Part shown: positions 37,668-42,892 of the stretch, piece after piece
Position numbering within the stretch: position 1 is the stretch's first letter
Layout: every line of letters begins with the position of its first letter
From: Prochloraceae cyanobacterium
GTDB lineage: Bacteria > Cyanobacteriota > Cyanobacteriia > Cyanobacteriales > JASJDA01
DNA: 42,892 nt
Direction of reading: 5' to 3'
NCBI GenBank assembly: GCA_030065265.1
Contig: JASJCW010000019.1
Span: 1 to 42,892 of the forward strand
The notes under the pieces: generated by a model
What the model was told of the DNA's origin: nothing
What the model saw: only the letters and a program-made list of their open reading frames with translations
Databases searched by the model: none
Translations under genes and position numbers: made by a program

Positions 37668-37670
37668 TAG

Positions 37671-38117
37671 ATGACAAACTGGTTAGAGCATAGCGTACAA
37701 ATTGAAGTAGACAGTCCGATCGATTTAGTCTGGGGTTTGTGGTCGGATCTCCAACAAATGCCTTTATGGATGAAATGGATCGATTCTGTCAAAGTATTAG
37801 AAGATAATCCCGAATATTCTCGCTGGAAATTGGCAAGCGATCCTTTTGTTTTTACTTGGGTTTCTCGGACTGTTAAATTAGTTCCCAAACAAATTATTCA
37901 AACCGAATCAATCGAAGGTTTACCGAATAAAGCGGCGGTTCGTTTCTACGATCGCGGCGATAGTAGCATTGTTAAATTAACCGTTTCTTATTCTATTCCG
38001 GGAATTTTAGGACAGTTAATGGACAATCTTTTTTTAGGCAGAATAGTCGAGTCTACTTTGATGGCTGATATGGAAAGATTTAGAAAGTATTTGAATCAGG
38101 TTAAAGCTAATTATTAG
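37671..38117 (+). CDS. SRPBCC-family protein, copy 2
   Basis: A 148-residue tandem paralogue of the preceding gene. The N-terminal 40 residues and the segment WSDLQQMPLWMKWIDSVKVL are nearly identical to copy 1, while the pocket-lining region differs (for example DPFVFTWVSRTVKLVPKQI in place of RGFEFTWLSRILKLNKHQI). The start ATG is 3 nt past the copy 1 stop, so the genes are almost certainly co-translated. Different pocket residues suggest changed ligand preference. Confidence 0.88.
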   Translation: MTNWLEHSVQIEVDSPIDLVWGLWSDLQQMPLWMKWIDSVKVLEDNPEYSRWKLASDPFVFTWVSRTVKLVPKQIIQTESIEGLPNKAAVRFYDRGDSSIVKLTVSYSIPGILGQLMDNLFLGRIVESTLMADMERFRKYLNQVKANY

Positions 38118-38164
38118 GATTTTTAATAGGGATTTATTAAAAAAATATCATTAAAATATTCTTT

Positions 38165-38553
38165 TTATCTGGCTGTTCCGCGAGAAGACCTACTCTTTTA
38201 GTGTAGGATGAATCGCGGTCAGGATTTTGTGGTACTATAAATAAAGCGGTAAAGCGCAATACGAAAACATAGGGATTGACTTCCCTTGCCTCAGATCGTC
38301 GGAACAAATATCGCCCTAGAAATTGTAATGGTGACGCGACTAGCAATTAGGTTTAGCAATTAAGCACAGCCAAAAAAATCAATCTAATTCAGATCCGTTT
38401 GCGGGAGCGCGCCCGTGAACGTTAAAGAAACAGCCCAGTAATGGCGGTCTGTCGGGGTCTTAAACTTTGGAAGATAGCATATCGTTTGTACCAAAGCGGA
38501 CTAGATAAGAGTTTATATGGGAATCCCTCGCGAAAGAGCGATGGGAGGTTCAA
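38165..38553 (+). pseudogene. Probable decayed IS200/IS605 element (TnpB end and omega-RNA-like scaffold)
   Basis: No intact frame spans the region, but it has two structured parts. At 38178-38218, outer CCGCGA/TCGCGG and inner CCTAC/GTAGG stems form a nested hairpin. At 38521-38553, GAATC, a stem-loop CCTCGC...GCGATGGGAGG, and GGTTCAA resemble the 3' end of TnpB-associated omega RNAs, which finish in TTCAA next to the guide. Between them, short broken frames read like an out-of-frame TnpB C-terminus. Identity is inferred from this architecture and is not certain. Confidence 0.42.
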
Positions 38554-38867
38554 TACGAGTAATAACTTAAATTACTGAAATTTCTCTGAGAAAAGACAAT
38601 TTCTGAGGTGTAGTTTTTCTGTTGGGAATTGAGTCGTTCGACAGGGATAAAAGACTCTCCAGGTAAGAGGATCGGTTTTTTGTGAAAAATTAATTGTCCG
38701 CGATAAGTATCCCGATGTATTGCTACTCCTGAAGGTACTTTTCTCCGAGAAAGTCGCTCTCGATACTTTTGATAAATTCCTCGAGCCGAACTTAATAATA
38801 CCGTGTCCTTAGCAGCAGCAATATCTTTAGCATCGATCTTTCTTTGTAAGCTTTTCAAACTATCCAC
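38550..38867 (-). CDS. Hypothetical protein ending at the IS-like junction, 105 aa
   Basis: Starts MDSLKSLQRKIDAKDIAAAKD and runs as a basic, mostly helical protein through a proline-rich QLIFHKKPILLPGES to SNLSYYSY and a TGA. The stop codon uses bases 38550-38552, the TCA of the TTCAA that ends the IS-like scaffold. I do not recognise a family. The last dozen residues are likely read-out into insertion-flanking DNA, so the ancestral protein may have been longer or different at its C-terminus. Confidence 0.6.
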   Translation of the reverse strand: MDSLKSLQRKIDAKDIAAAKDTVLLSSARGIYQKYRERLSRRKVPSGVAIHRDTYRGQLIFHKKPILLPGESFIPVERLNSQQKNYTSEIVFSQRNFSNLSYYSY

Positions 38868-38927
38868 GCTAATTTTCCTAAATAATGCAGGCTAAATTAT
38901 ACACTTTTTCGCCTGCTTCTCTTAAAA

Positions 38928-40016
38928 TTAAATATTTTCTAAAGCTTTAAGTAAAGATTCTCCCATTTCCCGACAGCCTAAAAGATTCATGCCTTCCGAC
39001 ATAATATCCCCAGTGCGATCGCCCTTATCTAAGACTTGAATTACAGCAGAGTCTATTGCTGCGGCTGCTTTTTCTTGATTCAAACCGTAACGCAACATCA
39101 TCGCTGCACTCAAAACCATTGCCAAAGGATTGGCTTTGTTTTGCCCGGCAATATCGGGGGCAGATCCGTGAACTGGTTCAAAAACTCCAGGATTTTCCGC
39201 ACCCAAACTAGCAGACGGCAACATTCCAATACTACCAGTCAACATTGCCGCAGCGTCGGAGAGAATATCGCCAAATAAATTGCCCGTTACGATGGTATCA
39301 AATTGTTTCGGAGCGCGAACTAGTTGCATCGCCGCATTATCGACATAAAGATGGGACAATTCTACGTCAGGATATTCCCCAGCCATTAAAGTAACGCGAT
39401 CGCGCCACAATTGAGATACGTCTAAAACGTTAGCTTTATCCACCGAACAAAGTCTACTGTTGCGTTTTTTGGCGGTTTCAAAGCCTACTTTAGCAATGCG
39501 ATCCACTTCCGACTCAGTATAAGCCATCGTATTTACGCCCCGTTTGACCCCTTTTTCGGTGGCAAAAATACCTTTAGGTTGTCCGAAGTAGATGCCTCCA
39601 GTCAACTCTCGCACGACCATAATATCCACTCCTTCAACTACTTCTCTTTTCAGGGTGGAAGCATCGACTAATTGAGGGAAAATAGTTGCCGGACGGAGAT
39701 TGGCAAATAAATTCAAACCAGCCCTCAAACCCAACAAACCAGTTTCAGGACGCTGCGATCGCGGCAAATTATCCCATTTATAACCGCCGATCGCCGCTAA
39801 TAATACGGCATCGCTATCTTGACAGATTTTCAGGGTTTCGGCTGGTAAAGGTTCTCCGGTAGCATCGATTGCTACACCTCCGATCGCTGCTTCTTGAAAG
39901 TTAAACTCAATTTCAAATTTCTTCCCTATTACTTTTAATATTTCGACGGTTACAGCCATGATTTCGGGGCCGATACCATCTCCAGGGAGTAGGGTAATAT
40001 TATATTTGCCACTCAC
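38928..40016 (-). CDS. leuB: 3-isopropylmalate dehydrogenase
   Basis: LeuB performs the NAD-dependent oxidation and decarboxylation of 3-isopropylmalate in leucine synthesis, in the cytoplasm. Seen: [20 protein letters not shown] at the N-terminus, [16 protein letters not shown] in the middle, the catalytic lysine and tyrosine region, and the metal-binding Asp cluster [19 protein letters not shown], then the NAD loop [13 protein letters not shown]. At 362 residues it is full length. It is a single gene without other leu genes nearby. Confidence 0.97.
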   Translation of the reverse strand: MSGKYNITLLPGDGIGPEIMAVTVEILKVIGKKFEIEFNFQEAAIGGVAIDATGEPLPAETLKICQDSDAVLLAAIGGYKWDNLPRSQRPETGLLGLRAGLNLFANLRPATIFPQLVDASTLKREVVEGVDIMVVRELTGGIYFGQPKGIFATEKGVKRGVNTMAYTESEVDRIAKVGFETAKKRNSRLCSVDKANVLDVSQLWRDRVTLMAGEYPDVELSHLYVDNAAMQLVRAPKQFDTIVTGNLFGDILSDAAAMLTGSIGMLPSASLGAENPGVFEPVHGSAPDIAGQNKANPLAMVLSAAMMLRYGLNQEKAAAAIDSAVIQVLDKGDRTGDIMSEGMNLLGCREMGESLLKALENI

Positions 40017-40150
40017 AGTTATTTTTTTCCTTCGATCGAGAGTTTAACCATAATATCCGCGATGCGATCGCTTCTATCTTATTTATTATTTTGTTCTTTG
40101 AAATCGATCTGATGAGGTGGGAAGAATTTAAAGGTTTTGTTTATTTTCTG

Positions 40151-40197
40151 GAGGCAATAGGCAATAGAGGAGAATCGCTCGGCAGCATTATTTTGGA
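40151..40197 (+). repeat. Repeat copy D (degenerate)
   Basis: GAGGCAATAGGCAATAG (40151-40167) followed by CGGCAGCATTATTTTGGA (about 40180-40197), the same order of modules as copies B and C but without the final AATTGGTAT. Confidence 0.55.
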
Positions 40198-40231
40198 TCT
40201 TCGATCTAAATTTAATCTCCTTTTGGGATTT

Positions 40232-40396
40232 ATACCAATTCGTAAAAATAATGCTACAGATCTATTTTCCAATTTTTTTACCTTCTGCCTCTTGCCTGTC
40301 TTGGTGAGCGTTCCCTTGCGCGTTAGCCTCGCGCGGGGTCTCACCGCTCTTGCCTCTTGCCCACCGAAGTGTAGCAACTTTAAACAGAATTAGTAT
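40232..40396 (-). repeat. Repeat copy E (composite, both ends present)
   Basis: Left end ATACCAATTCGTAAAAATAA (40232), then TGCTACAG, then the A/T-rich segment, then a short palindromic cassette (40307-40346), and a right end whose reverse complement reads ATACTAATTCTGTTTAAAG (to 40396). The 165-bp unit therefore has imperfect inverted ends like copies G and H but an interior like copies A and B. Confidence 0.7.
40307..40346 (+). repeat. Palindromic cassette, short form
   Basis: CTTGGTGAGCGTTCCCTTGCG, an 11-nt interior, then GCGGGGTCTCACCGC. It has the same ends as the 89-bp form at 20616-20704, which shows that the interior is variable. Confidence 0.7.
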
Positions 40397-40534
40397 TAGG
40401 CTCTCAATTTCAATAGATTTAACCCTAGGCGATCGCATCGCAACTAGATTAAGTTTTTTTTACAGCGAGTTAGCCTCCTGTTTTTTTCTCTAAAATAAAA
40501 CTATACCGTCTAGTATGAAAAAGAGAATAAGATA

Positions 40535-41737
40535 ATGGAAAAAACAACTTGCGCGATCGTCGGTGGCGGCCCGGCCGGAACTGTCTTAGCCTTACTGCTA
40601 GCCCGTCAGGGAATAGATGTCACCTTATTAGAAGCCCATCAAGACTTCAATCGAAATTTTCGCGGCGATACCCTTCATCCGTCGATCATGGAAATAATGG
40701 ACGAATTAGGTTTAGCCGATCGCCTCTTAAAGATGTCCCATTCTAAATTAAATCGAGGATTGTTCGAGACGGAAAAAAGTACGATCCAACTAGTCGATTT
40801 CAGTTCGTTAGATACAAAATACCCTTATATTACGATTTTGCCTCAAGTTCGTTTTTTAGAAACGGTCGTCGCGGCAGCAAAAGAGTATCCGAACTTTAAA
40901 CTAATAATGGGAGCTAACGTACGGGAGCTAATAGAAGAAAACGGGGAAATAAAAGGAGTGCGCTACAAAAAAGATAGCGACTGGCAAGAAATCCGAGCCA
41001 CACTAACAGTAGTAGCAAACGGACGCTTTTCCCACCTCAGAGAAAAAGCCGGTTTAAAAAGCGTATCCACATCGCCACCGATGGACGTATTGTGGTTTGC
41101 CTTACCCCGAACTCAAGCAGACGATCGCTGGTTAGAAGGAGGACTTAAAGCGCGGATCGACAAAGGTCACATGGCAATAGCCATCGATCGCAAAGATTCC
41201 CTACAACTGGGATATCTTATTTTCAAAGGCAGTTACAATCGAGTTCGCAGCGCAGGAATAGAAGCATTTAGAGCAGCGATCGCAGATATCATACCGGAAT
41301 TAAAAGACAGGGTAAATCACTTAGAACAATGGAGTCAAATTGCATTTTTAGCAGTTAACTCAGATCGACTGACTCGTTGGTATCGACCCGGTTTGCTAGC
41401 AATCGGCGATGCCGCACATACAATGTCTCCAGTTGGTGGAGTCGGGATTAATTATGCGATTCAAGATGCAGTAGTTGCGGCCAATATTCTCAGTCCATCC
41501 TTAAAGGGCGATCGCGTTTGGTTGCCAGACTTAGCCCAAATCCAGCGTCAGCGAGAACTACCTACTAAAGTAATTCAATCTTTTCAAACATTCGTCCAAA
41601 AACAAATTATTGCTAAAGCCTTAGATGGCGATCGCCCTTTCAAAGAACCATCTTTTCTGAAATGGCCTTTGTTGCGAGATATTCCAACCCGCTTAATTGC
41701 TTACGGAATAGTTCCCGTTCATCTTGAAGCGATATGA
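40535..41737 (+). CDS. FAD-dependent monooxygenase-like oxidoreductase
   Basis: A 400-residue group A flavoprotein. It has the FAD fold GGGPAG at 10-15 and the second motif GLLAIGDAAHTMSPVGGVGIN near 288-308. The middle DG motif is altered: VVANGRFSHLREKAG has N-G where D-G is usual. Aromatic-ring hydroxylases, UbiH-like enzymes and geranylgeranyl reductase-like enzymes share this design, so the substrate is open. The upstream region carries repeat E. Codon use and HIP1 sites are native. Confidence 0.85.
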   Translation: MEKTTCAIVGGGPAGTVLALLLARQGIDVTLLEAHQDFNRNFRGDTLHPSIMEIMDELGLADRLLKMSHSKLNRGLFETEKSTIQLVDFSSLDTKYPYITILPQVRFLETVVAAAKEYPNFKLIMGANVRELIEENGEIKGVRYKKDSDWQEIRATLTVVANGRFSHLREKAGLKSVSTSPPMDVLWFALPRTQADDRWLEGGLKARIDKGHMAIAIDRKDSLQLGYLIFKGSYNRVRSAGIEAFRAAIADIIPELKDRVNHLEQWSQIAFLAVNSDRLTRWYRPGLLAIGDAAHTMSPVGGVGINYAIQDAVVAANILSPSLKGDRVWLPDLAQIQRQRELPTKVIQSFQTFVQKQIIAKALDGDRPFKEPSFLKWPLLRDIPTRLIAYGIVPVHLEAI

Positions 41738-41831
41738 GAAAACCCGCTCGATCGCCGATTTCTGTAAAAAGTCTAATTTTTAGGGCGATCGAGATCCCTT
41801 CATGCTAGTTTTAAATTTGGATCGAAAACGC

Positions 41832-42163
41832 GGGGCTGTGGCTCAGTTGGATAGAGCAAGCGCCTCCTGAATCATCGGGCACCACGATAGGAAACTGCGT
41901 GCGTGAATGCGGTCAAATTCAAGGAAGCCTAAGTTTAGAATCTAAATAAGGTAATCTTGAGCCAAGTTCTATTGTCCCGATAGAAAAGGTGCAGAGACTG
42001 GTTGTCGGGTAGAAAGGGAAATTTCAGATCGACTAACAACCCCGACAACATAACGGCCGCCACCTAAAGGTAAAATACCAATGGTGAAGGGATAGTCCAG
42101 AGAGTGGGGAAACTCACACCAATCTGAAGCGCTAGATCGTCGGTTCGAGTCCGACCAGTCCCG
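41832..42163 (+). tRNA. tRNA-Arg (anticodon CCU), split by a group I intron
   Basis: The 5' exon is 41832-41868 and the 3' exon 42127-42163, 37 nt each. Joined, they fold normally: acceptor GGGGCTG/CAGTCCC (one G-U) with discriminator G, D-arm GCTC...GAGC, anticodon stem AGCGC/GCGCT around loop CTCCTAA (anticodon CCT), and T-arm GTCGG TTCGAGT CCGAC. CCA is not encoded. The intron enters after U36, next to purine 37. A TTTTTAA follows the 3' end. Confidence 0.95.
41869..42126 (+). other. Group I intron in tRNA-Arg(CCU), 258 nt
   Basis: It starts with G directly after the exon's last U and ends with a terminal G, as self-splicing group I introns do. The conserved core strings GCAGAGACTG (41991-42000) and GAAGGGATAGTCC (42086-42098) match the R and S elements that form P7. 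No endonuclease gene is inside. The site after U36 of tRNA-Arg(CCU) is a known intron position in cyanobacteria. Confidence 0.92.
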
Positions 42164-42200
42164 TTTTTAAACAATATCTTCTCTTGAAGCGATCGCAAGT

Positions 42201-42235
42201 TATGCCAATTCCCAAAAATAATCCTACAGATCGTC
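42201..42235 (+). repeat. Repeat end, copy F (solo)
   Basis: TATGCCAATTCCCAAAAATAATCCTACAGATC matches the left end of copy E, and no partner end is visible before the AAA+ gene's stop, about 20 bp away. It looks like a truncated copy. Confidence 0.5.
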
Positions 42236-42256
42236 GCTCCTTTAAATCTGCGGGCT

Positions 42257-42892
42257 TTAAGCAATATCTTCGGGCATAATAGTCATCATCATTTCTTTGG
42301 TAACTTCTGAAGGAAGTTTAACTAATCTATTAGCTTGTCGTTCGATCGCTTTTTCAAACATATTTCTCACTGCTCTACCATTACCAAAACTTTTATCTTT
42401 TTGTTGGTAGATTTTAGTAAATTTTTCTAATAAGATCTGTTTGGCTTCGGGGACTAAAATAAATTCATTTTTGTGACAAATTTTTTCAAAAATAGCTAAC
42501 AATTCTTCGGGTTGATAGTCGTCGAAATAAAAATATTTACTAAAGCGAGATTTTAAACCAGGATTGGCAGCGATAAAGCGGGACATTTCTTCGGTATAGC
42601 CGGCAACAATCACAACCAGCCGGCCGCGACAATCTTCCATTCTTTTGAGCAAAGTATCGATCGCTTCTTGTCCGAAATCGCTACTAGAACCTTCAGATTT
42701 GAGACTGTAAGCTTCGTCAATAAATAATACACCATCTAGAGCCGAATCGACTAATTCGTTTACTTTAGCGGCAGTATGACCGATATAACCGGCCACTAAA
42801 CCGGAGCGATCTGTTTCAATTAAATGTCCTTTGGCAAGCAATCCTAAACTTTTGTATATTTTTCCCATCAATCTGGCAACGGTTGTTTTACC
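42257..42892 (-). CDS. CbxX/CfxQ-type AAA+ ATPase (5' end off the window)
   Basis: The frame runs from the right edge to the stop at 42257, 211 residues visible. The first residues GKTTVARLMGKIYKSLG complete a Walker A motif. The pore-loop-like DRSGLVAGYIGHTA, Walker B GVLFIDEAYSL, sensor-type IVAGYTEEM and the arginine-finger region PGLKSRFSKYFYFDDY fit the CbxX/CfxQ family, which includes the Rubisco activase CbbX and many unrelated paralogues. The C-terminal helical lid (FGNGRAVRNMFEKAIERQANR) is complete. Without the N-terminus and Rubisco neighbours, CbbX function cannot be claimed. Confidence 0.88.
   Translation of the reverse strand, partial: GKTTVARLMGKIYKSLGLLAKGHLIETDRSGLVAGYIGHTAAKVNELVDSALDGVLFIDEAYSLKSEGSSSDFGQEAIDTLLKRMEDCRGRLVVIVAGYTEEMSRFIAANPGLKSRFSKYFYFDDYQPEELLAIFEKICHKNEFILVPEAKQILLEKFTKIYQQKDKSFGNGRAVRNMFEKAIERQANRLVKLPSEVTKEMMMTIMPEDIA

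Larger units (their letters stand above)
40017..40534. other. Intergenic region with repeat copies D and E
   Basis: Holds a degenerate heptamer copy (40151-40197), the composite repeat E (40232-40396) and the promoter region of the flavoprotein gene. The small open frames here read across repeat sequence and are not genes. Confidence 0.65.

Noticed and set aside
38137..38346. 69-aa minus-strand open frame
   Set aside because: Runs through the IS-like fossil and its hairpin, with no ribosome binding site; explained better as an accidental frame.
40091..40393. 100-aa plus-strand and 78-aa minus-strand open frames
   Set aside because: Both read across repeat copies D and E, with no homology pattern or ribosome binding site.
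42257..42892. Calling the AAA+ gene cbbX (Rubisco activase)
   Set aside because: Only the 3' part is visible, no Rubisco genes adjoin it, and the family has many paralogues with other roles.

Overview
The window is cyanobacterial. It carries the photosystem II operon rubA-ycf48-psbE-psbF-psbL-psbJ, a plant-type zeta-carotene desaturase gene, a NarM-like nitrate reductase-associated protein, a phytochrome-like histidine kinase, and many copies of the octameric palindrome GCGATCGC (HIP1) inside and between genes. The genus cannot be fixed from the sequence alone. The DNA is AT-rich, with long non-coding gaps that hold interspersed repeats.

Layout. 1-5.1 kb: the tail of an edge-truncated gene, a membrane protein of unknown role, a polar amino acid ABC ATPase (glnQ-like), two small conserved-looking proteins (one TerB-like), a 36-residue single-helix microprotein, a SpoU-family RNA methyltransferase and tRNA-Leu(CAG). 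5.2-9.3 kb: murA, then rubA-ycf48-psbEFLJ, in which PSII assembly factors sit beside cytochrome b559 and two small PSII subunits. 9.4-20.5 kb: housekeeping genes (mnmG, pnp, rpe, narM, an alpha/beta hydrolase) and a Cache-HAMP hybrid histidine kinase. 20.5-21.3 kb: a repeat-filled gap. 21.3-32.1 kb: a dense signalling island with a STAS protein, two adjacent REC-histidine kinases, a DUF389 membrane protein, a five-PAS kinase, a phytochrome-like GAF kinase, a stand-alone receiver and a NarL/LuxR regulator. 32.5-35.6 kb: an EVE protein, a methyltransferase, a lipoprotein, an acidic protein, and two 148-bp MITE-like copies. 35.7-38.1 kb: zds followed by tandemly duplicated SRPBCC genes. 38.15-38.55 kb: a probable decayed IS200/IS605 (TnpB/omega-RNA) end touching a small ORF. 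38.9-42.9 kb: leuB, an FAD monooxygenase-like gene, tRNA-Arg(CCU) split by a 258-nt group I intron, and the 3' part of a CbxX/CfxQ-type AAA+ ATPase running off the right edge.

The most distinctive content is not a new multigene defence or metabolic system. It is (a) a family of non-autonomous repeats sharing ends of the form ATACCAATTC...CTACAGAT, with interchangeable interiors (heptamer arrays, a nested variable palindromic cassette, or a 148-bp MITE core); (b) the intron-split tRNA; (c) the IS605-like fossil, whose last bases supply the stop codon of the neighbouring ORF; and (d) the signalling island, with its probable light-responsive GAF kinase-receiver-NarL trio.
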